From positions 62,001 to 126,000 of the forward strand of contig JANYCZ010000003.1 in assembly GCA_025360015.1 (NCBI GenBank): a stretch of 64,000 nucleotides of DNA, written 5' to 3'. Below are positions 8,356 to 16,620 of the stretch, piece after piece. The translations under genes were made by a program, and so were the position numbers. Under the pieces are notes generated by a model. It worked only from the letters and a program-made list of their open reading frames with translations. It was not told the origin of the DNA and ran no database searches. How positions within the stretch are numbered: position 1 is the stretch's first letter; each line of letters begins with the position of its first letter. The stretch comes from Verrucomicrobiota bacterium. GTDB lineage: Bacteria; Verrucomicrobiota; Verrucomicrobiia; Verrucomicrobiales; Verrucomicrobiaceae.

Positions 8356-9483
8356 ATGAGCATCACCCCCGCACCCCAGGGACTCCTCGGCATGAAGCCG
8401 GAGGAGATCGCCGCCGTGTTCGCGGAGCTGGGGCAGCCCGCCTTTCGCGCCAAACAGCTCGTTGAGTGGGTCTTCGCCAAACGGGCCGCCACTTTCGAGG
8501 AGATGACGAATCTGCCCAAGGCGACCCGCGAAGCCCTAGCCACCCGCTTTGTCACGCGTACGATGACCATCGCCAAGGTCGCCGGCTCCAGCGACACCAC
8601 GCGCAAATTCCTCCTCAAGCTGTACGACGGCCGCTACGTGGAGACCGTGCTCATCCCGGCCAATCCTTCTCTCTACGGCGGCACGTCAGACCGCCGCACC
8701 CTCTGCGTCTCCAGCCAGGTCGGCTGCGCCTATGACTGCAAATTCTGCGCCAGCGGCCTTGCCGGTTTTGCACGCAATCTGACCGCAGCGGAAATCGTCG
8801 AGCAGATCGTGCAGGTGGAGGCCTACGCCGGAGAGCGCGTGGACAATCTCGTCTTCATGGGCATGGGCGAGCCCCTCGCGAACTACTCCAACGTTACCAA
8901 GGCCATCGAGATCTTGAATGCGGAGTGGGGCATCGGCATCGGCGCACGCCACATGACCGTTAGCACCAGCGGTCTGGCTCCGCAGATCAAAAAGCTCGCC
9001 GACTTCCCGCTGCAAATCCGCCTCGCCATCTCCCTGCACGGCGCCACCGACGAGGTGCGTGAGAAAATCATGCCGGTGAATCGCAAGCACCCTCTTGGCG
9101 AGCTGTTTGAAGCGCTCGACTACTGGAACCAGAAGCGGAAGCAGTTCCTCACCTTCGAGTTCATCCTCATCGCCGACGTGAACGACAGCCTCCAGCAGGC
9201 CCACGCCCTGGCCAAACGCGCCCGCAGCGCCAATGCCAAGGTCAATTTGATCCCCTACAACACCGTCGATGGCCTGGAGTGGGTGCGTCCGAGTGAAGCC
9301 ACCCAGGATGCCTTCCTCGCCGTGCTCGTTAATGCCGGCGTCACCGCCACCCTGCGTCGGGAAAAAGGCCACGACATCGCCGCAGCCTGCGGCCAGCTCC
9401 GGCTGAAGCAGGAAACAGAGCTCGGCATCATCGAATCACCCATCCCCGCCAAACGCATCACGATTGGCGGCGGCGTGGAATGA
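8356..9483 (+). CDS. rlmN: Dual-specificity RNA methyltransferase RlmN
   Basis: A 375-residue radical-SAM enzyme, typical length for RlmN, which methylates C2 of A2503 in 23S rRNA and A37 in some tRNAs. The radical-SAM cluster ligands are C124, C128 and C131 (CAYDCKFC). The second-shell catalytic cysteine is C345 in GHDIAAACGQL. Other family motifs visible are VFMGMGEPLANY and STSGLAPQI. The ATG at 8356 is preferred to an in-frame GTG nine bases upstream. It stands alone, divergent from the small membrane protein. Confidence 0.96.
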   Translation: MSITPAPQGLLGMKPEEIAAVFAELGQPAFRAKQLVEWVFAKRAATFEEMTNLPKATREALATRFVTRTMTIAKVAGSSDTTRKFLLKLYDGRYVETVLIPANPSLYGGTSDRRTLCVSSQVGCAYDCKFCASGLAGFARNLTAAEIVEQIVQVEAYAGERVDNLVFMGMGEPLANYSNVTKAIEILNAEWGIGIGARHMTVSTSGLAPQIKKLADFPLQIRLAISLHGATDEVREKIMPVNRKHPLGELFEALDYWNQKRKQFLTFEFILIADVNDSLQQAHALAKRARSANAKVNLIPYNTVDGLEWVRPSEATQDAFLAVLVNAGVTATLRREKGHDIAAACGQLRLKQETELGIIESPIPAKRITIGGGVE

Positions 9484-9557
9484 TCTCTCACAGTGGAGTG
9501 ATTTAAATAATAACGCGGTTATCCAAGGGGGCACCGCGAGGGCGTCAGCAAAGTGGC

Positions 9558-9577
9558 CCGCACAGTCCTCTGTGCGG
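9558..9577. repeat. Intergenic perfect hairpin
   Basis: An 8-bp perfect stem (CCGCACAG with CTGTGCGG) and a 4-base loop lie between rlmN and the cyclic-nucleotide-binding gene. No T-run follows, so it is not a standard terminator; it may be one copy of a dispersed REP-type repeat. Confidence 0.4.
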
Positions 9578-9679
9578 AATCTGGTCAGTCATACACGCTG
9601 AAACTGCACAGAAGACCACACGGCTAGCTATTTGCGCCAGCCCTCAGCTCGCAAATGTCGTAAAACATTTCAAAACAGC

Positions 9680-10288
9680 CTACCGCACCCGCGCCGGTTT
9701 GCGCACCACCGCAGCGGGCGCACGCTTCACCGGCCGCTTGAGTTTAGGCACAGACGCCGGTTTGGCAGCGGCGGCTGGCTTCTCCGCCGCATGCGCTTCC
9801 TTCAGCTCACGCAGTTCCTTTTCCACCTCGGCCAGGCGTTTGGAGGTGGCCTCCAGCTTGCGCACGACCAGTCGGGCCACGAATTCGTAGAGCGCCGCGT
9901 GGAAATCCGGATCTTCCTCGCGCGGATGGATGTCCTGCAGGAATTTCTGGTCCACCGCCAGGCAGACGGCCTTGTTGGAAGCGATGACAGAGGCGAGGCG
10001 CTTGTCATGGTTCACGAGCGCCAGCTCGCCGAAAACTTCCCCAATGCGGGTGATGGCAGCAACTTTCTTGCTGCCGACCCGCACCTCCAGCTCACCGCTG
10101 AGCAGGACGTAAATGCGGGAGTCGATGCTGCCCTCTTTGATGATGTGATCGCCCGGCTCGCACTGGAGCAGGCTGCTGGAGTTCAGCACATCATCAAGTT
10201 GGTCATCGCTAAAAATGGCGAGAGCAGGCACGGCGCGCAAAGGTGACGGGCTGTGCTTCTCGTCGTGGATGTAAGCGAACTCTTTCAT
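9680..10288 (-). CDS. Cyclic nucleotide-binding domain protein with Lys/Ala/Pro-rich tail
   Basis: A 202-residue protein. Residues about 20-125 form a cNMP-binding beta-barrel (CEPGDHIIKEGSIDSRIYVL, then the phosphate-binding-cassette region IGEVFGELALVNHDKRLASV). There is no helix-turn-helix. Instead residues about 145-165 form a Glu/Leu-rich helix (KRLAEVEKELRELKE), likely a coiled coil, followed by a basic Ala/Pro/Lys tail. It therefore probably senses a nucleotide or another small ligand and acts through protein contacts, not as a Crp-type regulator. The conserved Arg of the cassette is not obvious, so ligand binding is unproven. Confidence 0.82.
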   Translation of the reverse strand: MKEFAYIHDEKHSPSPLRAVPALAIFSDDQLDDVLNSSSLLQCEPGDHIIKEGSIDSRIYVLLSGELEVRVGSKKVAAITRIGEVFGELALVNHDKRLASVIASNKAVCLAVDQKFLQDIHPREEDPDFHAALYEFVARLVVRKLEATSKRLAEVEKELRELKEAHAAEKPAAAAKPASVPKLKRPVKRAPAAVVRKPARVR

Positions 10289-10342
10289 AAATTTGCAGGG
10301 ATTCTGTCAGGTGGATGGCAGGGGGGACAAGATAAATTTCCG

Positions 10343-11275
10343 TCATTTTGTAGCGTTCTTCACCGCCGCATCATAGGCAGGCCAGAAACTGGCCGGTGGC
10401 ATCAGGTCCTTCCCACCATCATCAAACCGTGTGCCGATCTCCTGCAACGGTAGTGATTTCGCCACTTCAATCCCCGCCGTGATGTTCGCCGGCGTGAAGA
10501 CAAGCCGTGTGAGCTGCATGCCTTTCAGCGGTGACAAATCCGTCACCGGCGTCTCGCCGATGTGCAGGCGCTGCAAGCCCGTGCCGGTCAGCGGAGAGAG
10601 GTCTTTCACCTTGGTGCGGTGCAGCGTCACGCTGACCAGCGGCACCGTTTTCAGCGCACTGATGTCTGCTACCGGGCAGTCCGTGAGCCACAGCATCTGG
10701 ATCGGGCAGTGGGCGATGCCCGAGATGTCGCCAATCGGGCACCCCACCGCATTCAGCTCCACCAGCGGCATGTTTTCCAGCGCCGCCAGATTTTCCACCG
10801 GCGTGCGGCTCAGATAAAGTTTCTCCAAAGGCATCCCACGGATTGGCGAAAGATCCCGCACCTTCGTGTCTTCAAGATACAGCTCCACCAGCTTCTTCCC
10901 CTGCATCGGCCGCAGATCCGTGATCGGCGTCTCACTCAGATCCAGCGCCATCGGCGCAATGTGCTCTAAAAACTTCACGTTCTCAATCTTCGCCCCCCGC
11001 AAACTCAGCGCCACCACATTCCCCCCTTCGATGTTGAACTGCCCGTTCCCCGCATACGCTGGGTTATGATACTTGATCTCCGTGTGCAGCATCTCCTGTG
11101 TCCAATACACCTTTTTCGGCGCATCCTGGGCCGGGGTTGCAACGGCAGGAGCGGCTGGGGGCATAGGAACTGCCGCCAGCTTTTCCACCACCGGCTTCAG
11201 CGCAGGAGCAGGTTTCTTGGGCTCATCACCACACTGGGTCAGAAGAAGAGGAAGGAGGAGCAGGCTGGGCTTCAT
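10343..11275 (-). CDS. Leucine-rich-repeat lipoprotein
   Basis: A 310-residue protein starting with a signal peptide rich in Leu and a possible lipobox cysteine (LLLTQCGDEP); Gln before the Cys is unusual for a lipobox. A Pro/Ala linker follows. From about residue 100 there are some eight repeats of roughly 22 residues with the pattern L-x-L-x-x-T-x-V-x-D-L-S-P-L, as in VELYLEDTKVRDLSPIRGMP and RLHIGETPVTDLSPLKGMQL. These resemble bacterial LRRs that form curved solenoids for protein binding. The start at 11275 was chosen because the signal peptide begins there. The gene is divergent from the NamZ fusion gene. Confidence 0.82.
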   Translation of the reverse strand: MKPSLLLLPLLLTQCGDEPKKPAPALKPVVEKLAAVPMPPAAPAVATPAQDAPKKVYWTQEMLHTEIKYHNPAYAGNGQFNIEGGNVVALSLRGAKIENVKFLEHIAPMALDLSETPITDLRPMQGKKLVELYLEDTKVRDLSPIRGMPLEKLYLSRTPVENLAALENMPLVELNAVGCPIGDISGIAHCPIQMLWLTDCPVADISALKTVPLVSVTLHRTKVKDLSPLTGTGLQRLHIGETPVTDLSPLKGMQLTRLVFTPANITAGIEVAKSLPLQEIGTRFDDGGKDLMPPASFWPAYDAAVKNATK

Positions 11276-11400
11276 GCCATGGGCATGCCGGATTTCAGCC
11301 CGGGTTGCAAGCTTGAACTGAAACAAGGATCGCAATCCCCCATCGAAGAAGAAAAAGAATGAGGCAGCTTCGCCGCGTTTCTGGCAGGATGAGTTTAACC

Positions 11401-13656
11401 ATGCTTCGCGCGCTCACTTTCTTCCTTCTCTCCTCCATCGCTCTCGCGGACGAGTTCGACCCGCTGCGGGCCGTGGTGTCCAAAGCCGTGGACAAAGGGA
11501 GCCCGGCAGGTGCCGTGCTCTGGTTTGAGAGTGGTGAACAAAAGATGATCTTCACCACAGGCCAGCGCGCCCTTGTGCCGGCCAAGGAGGCGATGACCGA
11601 AGACACGGTGTTCGATGCAGCCTCTCTGACCAAGGTGGTGGCCACACTGCCTAGCGTTCTCATCCTCATGGAGCAGGGAAAGGTCGAGCTGGAGGCCGAG
11701 GCGCGGCGCTACATTCCAGAGTTTCGCGCTGGCATCACCGTGCGGCATCTGCTCACTCACACCTCAGGCTTCAGGCCCGGCATTCCCAAAGATCCCGAAT
11801 GGACAGGTTATGCGGCAGGCATCCAGCGCGCCATCGCATCAGAGCCAGACGGCCCACCCGACCGCTTCTTTTGCTACTCGGACATCAATTACATCCTCCT
11901 CGGCGAGATCGTGCGGCGCGTCAGCGGCAAGGGCCTGAACGAGTTTGCCGCGAAGCATGTCTTCCAGCCGCTGCACATGGACTCCACCCGCTTCCTGCCG
12001 CCGGAGGACTGGCGTCCACGCATCGCGCCCACGGAGAAAGATGAGCGCGGGATCATGCTGCGCGGCGTGGTGCATGACCCCACCTCCCGCAAGATGGGCG
12101 GTGTCACTGGACATGCAGGCCTCTTCACAACCGCAGGCGATCTGGCGAGGTATGCGCGCATGATTCTCGCAGGTGGCGCAGGTGTATTGAAGCCCGTGAC
12201 GGTGAAGCTCATGACGACACCGCAGACGATTGCGACGGTCTTCGAAAGACGCGGCCTCGGCTGGGACATCGACTCACCCTTCAGCAGGCCACGCGGAAAG
12301 ATTTTCCCATTGGGCTCCTTCGGCCACACCGGATTCACCGGCTCCAGCCTATGGATCGAGCCCGCATCGAAGACCTTCGTCATCTTCATGAGCTCGCGCC
12401 TGCACCCCAATGGCAAAGGCAGCGTGCGCGACCTATATGAAGAGATCGGCACCGAGGCGGCGAAATGCGTGAAACTCACTCCTGCCAGCGGCCCACCCTG
12501 GCCGCGTGCCGAGACCGAGGTGCCGACGGTATTGAATGGCATCGACGTCCTCACACGGCGAAAATTCGCGGACCTGCAAGGCCTGCGCATCGGCCTCATC
12601 ACCAATCAAACCGGCATCGACGCGCAGCGCCACAGCACCATCGATCTGCTCGCCACTGCGCCCGGCGTGAAATTAATAAAACTCTTCAGCCCCGAGCACG
12701 GCATCCGCGGTGAACTCGATCAGGAAAAGATCAGCAACTCGACCGATAAGAAGACCGGCCTGCCCGTGCTCAGCCTGTTCGGCGAGCAGCGCGCACCCAC
12801 GCTGGAGCAACTCACGGACGTGGACGCTCTGGTGTTCGACATTCAGGACATCGGCTGCCGCTTTTACACCTACATCGGCACCATGCGTCTGTGCATGGAG
12901 GCTGCGGCGAAAGCGAGGAAGACCTTCTATGTGCTGGATCGCGTCAACCCCATCGGCGGCCTCCAGGTGGAAGGCCCCGCCGTCGTCGATGCAGAAAAGC
13001 CCACCGCCACGCATGCCATCCCACTGCGCCACGGCATGACCGCCGGTGAACTCGCCGCCATGATGAACATCGAGCGCAGCATCGGCTGCGATTTGAAAGT
13101 GATTCCGGTCGAAGGCTGGCGGCGCGACATGCTGTTTGACCAGACCGGCCTGCCATGGATCAATCCCTCTCCCAACATGCGCTCATTGAATGCCGCGCTG
13201 CTCTATCCCGGCATTGGTCTGCTGGAGTTCAGCATCAGCGTGGGCCGCGGCACAGACACACCATTCGAAGTTCTCGGCGCACCCTATGTCGATGACCTGC
13301 GCCTATCCTATGAACTGAACAAGCTAGGCCTCTCAGGCTTGCAGTTCACCCCAGTGCGCTTCACACCGACAGCCAGCATCTTCAAAGGCGAAGCCTGCGG
13401 CGGCGTACGCATGACGATCACGGATCGCACCACCTTGCAGCCGGTCGATGCCGGCATCGCGATCACCTGCACTCTGCAGCGTCTTTACCCAAAGGAGTTC
13501 AAGCTCGCGCTGGTGGACACGCTGCTCAATCGTGCGGCCAGTGTGAAGGCAGTGCGCAGCGGCGACGGGTGGAAAAAGGTGGTGGCGGACTGGGGGGCAG
13601 AAACCCAGGCATTTCAGGAAAGGCGAAAAAAATTCCTGCGGTATGCTCAGGAATAA
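11401..13656 (+). CDS. Exported serine hydrolase (beta-lactamase family) fused to NamZ-like exo-N-acetylmuramidase (DUF1343)
   Basis: A 751-residue protein with a signal peptide (MLRALTFFLLSSIALA). Residues about 20-360 are a class C beta-lactamase/penicillin-binding-like serine hydrolase, with S75-x-x-K78 (SLTK), a YSD motif at 159 and a late GHTG motif. From about 378 to the end is DUF1343/NamZ (GH171), with LRIGLITNQTG, KLFSPEHGIRGE, VFDIQDIGCRFYTY and WINPSPNMRS. NamZ removes MurNAc from the non-reducing end of muropeptides, so this fusion probably processes peptidoglycan in the periplasm. ATGs at 11359 and 11389 are possible; 11401 fits the signal peptide and has AGG 12 bases upstream. 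Such fusions are known in Bacteroidota and Verrucomicrobiota. Confidence 0.93.
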   Translation: MLRALTFFLLSSIALADEFDPLRAVVSKAVDKGSPAGAVLWFESGEQKMIFTTGQRALVPAKEAMTEDTVFDAASLTKVVATLPSVLILMEQGKVELEAEARRYIPEFRAGITVRHLLTHTSGFRPGIPKDPEWTGYAAGIQRAIASEPDGPPDRFFCYSDINYILLGEIVRRVSGKGLNEFAAKHVFQPLHMDSTRFLPPEDWRPRIAPTEKDERGIMLRGVVHDPTSRKMGGVTGHAGLFTTAGDLARYARMILAGGAGVLKPVTVKLMTTPQTIATVFERRGLGWDIDSPFSRPRGKIFPLGSFGHTGFTGSSLWIEPASKTFVIFMSSRLHPNGKGSVRDLYEEIGTEAAKCVKLTPASGPPWPRAETEVPTVLNGIDVLTRRKFADLQGLRIGLITNQTGIDAQRHSTIDLLATAPGVKLIKLFSPEHGIRGELDQEKISNSTDKKTGLPVLSLFGEQRAPTLEQLTDVDALVFDIQDIGCRFYTYIGTMRLCMEAAAKARKTFYVLDRVNPIGGLQVEGPAVVDAEKPTATHAIPLRHGMTAGELAAMMNIERSIGCDLKVIPVEGWRRDMLFDQTGLPWINPSPNMRSLNAALLYPGIGLLEFSISVGRGTDTPFEVLGAPYVDDLRLSYELNKLGLSGLQFTPVRFTPTASIFKGEACGGVRMTITDRTTLQPVDAGIAITCTLQRLYPKEFKLALVDTLLNRAASVKAVRSGDGWKKVVADWGAETQAFQERRKKFLRYAQE

Positions 13657-13693
13657 TCTGGCGATGGCCCCCGTTTTCGGTTATCTATAAGAC

Positions 13694-13915
13694 ATGAATT
13701 CCGAGGTCACAGCCCAGCCTGGCAAAGCGGATGTATTTCAAAATTTGCTGGAGGATGCGCTGGCAATCCAAGATCGTTTTGTCGCGGAACCCAGGCTTAA
13801 AACAACGGGCACAGGGTATCTAAAAAGCCGAGGTGTCGATGGCTTGAAGCAGGACGCGGCGGAACTGGCAGCCAAATACTCCAAGAATCGTGTGGAAACG
13901 AAACTGGCTCGATAA
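13694..13915 (+). CDS. Small protein of unknown function, first of an overlapping pair
   Basis: A 73-residue hydrophilic, largely helical protein (AELAAKYSKNRVETKLAR at the end). Its 3' end overlaps the start of the next frame by 26 bp, and a TATAAG sequence lies just before its ATG. I do not recognise it. The short-gene/overlap arrangement resembles toxin-antitoxin operons, but this is inference only. Confidence 0.45.
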   Translation: MNSEVTAQPGKADVFQNLLEDALAIQDRFVAEPRLKTTGTGYLKSRGVDGLKQDAAELAAKYSKNRVETKLAR

Positions 13916-14297
13916 ATTCCCCTGGGAGGTGGTGGAACGGCTCAATGCCGCTCTCTGCCAGCGCCAAAACGTGGTGCATAAGCCCACTTCCGACGGATAT
14001 GAACCCGCGCGCAAGCTATGGGAGTCGCATTGCTGCCTGGAACTGACTCTGGAGCGTGCGCTATTGATTGCTTACGAATGCCATTGCCTGGCTCCATTCT
14101 GCTTTTTCAATGGCAATACATTCGTGGCGATAGTGAGGCAGATGATTGAGCCGATTCTCGCACAGGTGGCCCCGGACGATCCCAATCTAGCCGCGCAGTT
14201 TCGTTCGGTGATCGGGCACTTCGTCGCAGGAACGGAAGGAATGGAAGAATTGAGAGATGCAATTCATTCGATGGAGCAGCGCTTGAGCGGGACATGA
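13890..14297 (+). CDS. Protein of unknown function with an R-x4-H motif, second of an overlapping pair
   Basis: A 135-residue, mostly helical protein that starts at a GTG inside the preceding gene, in another frame. It contains R25-QNVV-H30, matching the R-x4-6-H pattern of HEPN RNases, and several cysteines (HCCLELTLERALLIAYECHC). One such short motif can arise by chance, so HEPN membership is not claimed. Its end overlaps an upstream ATG of the next gene's frame. No signal peptide is visible. Confidence 0.45.
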   Translation: MWKRNWLDKFPWEVVERLNAALCQRQNVVHKPTSDGYEPARKLWESHCCLELTLERALLIAYECHCLAPFCFFNGNTFVAIVRQMIEPILAQVAPDDPNLAAQFRSVIGHFVAGTEGMEELRDAIHSMEQRLSGT

Positions 14298-14377
14298 AAT
14301 CAGCATTTTGCTGCAACGTTACGAAGATCAATAATGGTATGTCCAGACTTGCACGTTCAGGGAGTGTCCGTGTTAGC

Positions 14378-15337
14378 ATGCAGATGATGAAATTCCGCCG
14401 CTTCCTTCTGACCTTCACCCTCCTGCTTGCCGCTTGCGGCAAATCTGCGCAAGAGCAGGCGATATCCAGAGGCACCATCGGAGTGTCGCTCCTGTCATTG
14501 CAAAATCCTTTCTTCAAAGTGATTGGCGACAGCATCGCCGCCGAGGCCAAGAAGCATGGCTATGACGCACTGATTGTAAGCGCGGACGGAGACGTGGCGC
14601 GGCAGAGCAATCAGATCAAAGACTTCATCGTGAAGGATGTGGTCGCCATCGTGCTGAGCCCGACGGATTCCAAGGGGATCGTCACCGTCATTCAAGAGGC
14701 AAATGCAGCCGCCATCCCTGTGTTCACGGTGGACGTGCCTTGCAACGAGCCTGGCGTGAAGATCGCCACGCAAGTGGCCACGGACAATTTCGGCGGGGGC
14801 AAAATGGCGGCCGAGGCGATGATCGAAGCGCTGCAAGGTCGCGGCGGCAAGATCGGCGTGCTCGACATGAAGCAGGTGGAGTCCTGCATCCTGCGCGTGA
14901 AAGGCTTCAAGGAAGTGCTGGCCGCCCACAACGCCACCGCAACGCAGAAGATCGAGATCGTGAGCGAGCTCGACTGCGGCGGCGCGAATGACAAAGGCTA
15001 CAAGGCCACCGAGGACATGCTGCAGGCGCAACCAGATCTCGTTGGCGTCTTTGCCATCAATGATCCCGGCGCACTCGGCGCGCGTGGCGCGGTGGAAAAA
15101 GCGGGCAGAGTCGGCAAGGTCGTCATCATCGGCTTTGATGGTCAGCCCGAAGGCAAGCAGGCGATCAAGGACGGCAAGATCTACGCAGATCCGATTCAGT
15201 TCCCGGACAAGATGGGCGCGGAAGTCGTGCTTGCGTACATGCGCTATTCGAAAGGCGAAGAACTCCCACCGCAGATGCTCATCCCCACCAGTCTGTACCG
15301 CAAAGCCGATGGCGCGGCCGATGCTTCACTGAAATAA
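14378..15337 (+). CDS. Sugar-type substrate-binding lipoprotein (periplasmic binding protein, RbsB/Peripla_BP_4 fold)
   Basis: About 319 residues. A signal peptide ends in a clean lipobox (LLAACGKS), so the protein is lipid-anchored. The mature part has the ribose-binding-protein pattern: TIGVSLLSLQNPFFKVIGDS, then DFIVKDVVAIVLSPTDS, IPVFTVDVPC, ATDNFGGGKMAAE and VVIIGFDGQPEGKQAIKDGK. It would bind a sugar or similar ligand for an ABC importer or a sensor. No permease or ATPase gene is nearby, so it is an orphan here. Starts at 14378, 14384 and 14387 are all possible; the frame is open upstream to 14294, but that part precedes the signal peptide. Confidence 0.9.
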   Translation: MQMMKFRRFLLTFTLLLAACGKSAQEQAISRGTIGVSLLSLQNPFFKVIGDSIAAEAKKHGYDALIVSADGDVARQSNQIKDFIVKDVVAIVLSPTDSKGIVTVIQEANAAAIPVFTVDVPCNEPGVKIATQVATDNFGGGKMAAEAMIEALQGRGGKIGVLDMKQVESCILRVKGFKEVLAAHNATATQKIEIVSELDCGGANDKGYKATEDMLQAQPDLVGVFAINDPGALGARGAVEKAGRVGKVVIIGFDGQPEGKQAIKDGKIYADPIQFPDKMGAEVVLAYMRYSKGEELPPQMLIPTSLYRKADGAADASLK

Positions 15338-15341
15338 TCCC

Positions 15342-15416
15342 ATGCTCAATCTCATGCCCCTGCTAACCTTCTTTATCCTGCTGGCGTTTGGCGTCTTCAA
15401 GGCGGCCGGGAAGTAG
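15342..15416 (+). CDS. Possible 24-residue membrane peptide
   Basis: Four bases after the stop of the binding-protein gene an ATG opens a 24-codon frame encoding MLNLMPLLTFFILLAFGVFK plus four residues. It is one hydrophobic helix with a positively charged end, the shape of a genuine small membrane protein. It may be cotranscribed with the lipoprotein gene. There is no homology evidence, and such a short frame can arise by chance. Confidence 0.35.
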   Translation: MLNLMPLLTFFILLAFGVFKAAGK

Positions 15417-15438
15417 TACGCGCCAAGAGGCGACCAGC

Positions 15439-16059
15439 CTATTTGGGCCGCCACGAAGTGACGTCATCAGCCGTGCATGGAACCTGGTCTCTGCCACAGC
15501 TGTAAACGGCGATCTTCGCCACGAGATGCGCCGCCTGGCCTTGAGATATCTTGGGATCGGTATTGAGGACGTCGGGATTCTTCACCTGGTTGTCGCCATT
15601 CGTGTCCAGCAGGATGTGGTATGGCTGGCCATACATGTCGTTGAGCTTGTAGGGCCGCGCAGCGCCCACGAGGCCATGGCGTTCATTGTGAGCCGGAGGA
15701 AACTGGGCGAACGGCATGCGCTTGGGATTCAGATCCGGCGTCCCGCTCGATGCGGGTGGAATGCCCATGATGGCATCTACCAGGGGATTGCTGCCGTCGG
15801 TCAGCAGTTCACCCACATCTTCGCCATTGGCTCCTGTGCTGCTGGAGTCCAAGGGAAAGCGATTGTATTCCGTATGATAGAGGTCGATGCCATTCTTGAG
15901 CTCCATCACCACCGTCCGCACCTTCAGCCGATTGGCCTGGTCGATGGCATTGATGATTCCCGCCGCCGTCAGGCTGGCGAGGATCGCGATGATGGTGATC
16001 GTAATGAGCAGTTCGATCAGGGTGAATGCGCGTTGAACTGATGGCCATTGCGTTTTCAT
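15439..16059 (-). CDS. Type II secretion/type IV pilin-like pseudopilin
   Basis: A 206-residue protein with a prepilin leader and N-methylation motif: QRAFTLIELLITITIIAI. Cleavage would fall before Phe; the usual Gly at -1 is Ala, which prepilin peptidases accept less often. Behind the hydrophobic helix (to about residue 40) lies a soluble pseudopilin domain with the common LKNGIDLYHTEYNRFPLD segment. Orphan pseudopilin-like proteins of this kind are very numerous in Verrucomicrobiota and Planctomycetota. No other secretion gene is adjacent. Confidence 0.9.
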   Translation of the reverse strand: MKTQWPSVQRAFTLIELLITITIIAILASLTAAGIINAIDQANRLKVRTVVMELKNGIDLYHTEYNRFPLDSSSTGANGEDVGELLTDGSNPLVDAIMGIPPASSGTPDLNPKRMPFAQFPPAHNERHGLVGAARPYKLNDMYGQPYHILLDTNGDNQVKNPDVLNTDPKISQGQAAHLVAKIAVYSCGRDQVPCTADDVTSWRPK

Positions 16060-16149
16060 AATCGGATTTTACCCGAAATGGCCGTTGCAGGTCAATGCTG
16101 GTTTTCACCCTTGATCCGTCTGCCGAAACAGCGCACGGCTTGACCCCTC

Positions 16150-16620
16150 GTGAACAAACAAGCTGTCCTCGACCAAATCCTCTCCGTGTTGAATACCGAA
16201 CTCGCCGCGCTCACCCGCGCCGCGCAGGGGGCCTTTGCCGCCGCCACGGACCCGGACAGCAAGGCCGAAAACAAATACGACACCCGCACGCTGGAGGCAT
16301 CCTACGTCGCTCGCGGTCAGGCGCAGCGTGTGGCGGAGCTGCAGGAGGCGGTGCGCGTCTTTGCCGCGTTGTCTGGAAACAACCTTGAGCCAGGTGCCGC
16401 CATCACGCTCGGAGCACTGCTGAGCCTCGCACTGCCCGGAGAAGTCGCGTACTATTTCCTCGGCCCGTTCGCCGGTGGGACGGAGGTGGCGCATGAAGGC
16501 CAGGAGGTCGTCGTCATCACGCCTGCTTCAGCCCTGGGTCAGAAAATCATCGGCAAGCGGGTAGGGGATGTGATCGCACTTCAGCCCGGTGTCTCCGCGC
16601 AGGTGGCTGCGGTGGTTTGA
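16150..16620 (+). CDS. GreA/GreB-type transcription elongation factor-like protein
   Basis: A 156-residue protein starting at GTG 16150. The N-terminal half is helical with the fragment KYDTRTLEASYVARGQAQRV, as in Gre-like proteins. The C-terminal half matches the Gre FKBP-like domain, ending in VITPASALGQKIIGKRVGDV. True GreA proteins have acidic residues at the coiled-coil tip that reach the polymerase active site; these are not clearly present, so it may be a relative that binds RNA polymerase without cleavage activity. It converges with the DUF5685-like gene, with no gap between the stop codons. Confidence 0.75.
   Translation: MNKQAVLDQILSVLNTELAALTRAAQGAFAAATDPDSKAENKYDTRTLEASYVARGQAQRVAELQEAVRVFAALSGNNLEPGAAITLGALLSLALPGEVAYYFLGPFAGGTEVAHEGQEVVVITPASALGQKIIGKRVGDVIALQPGVSAQVAAVV

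Noticed and set aside
13694-14297. One gene broken by a frameshift
   Set aside because: The first frame ends at a normal stop, the second has its own GTG start with 26-bp overlap, and no homologue is known that spans both. Overlapping genes are the simpler reading, but a frameshift is not excluded.
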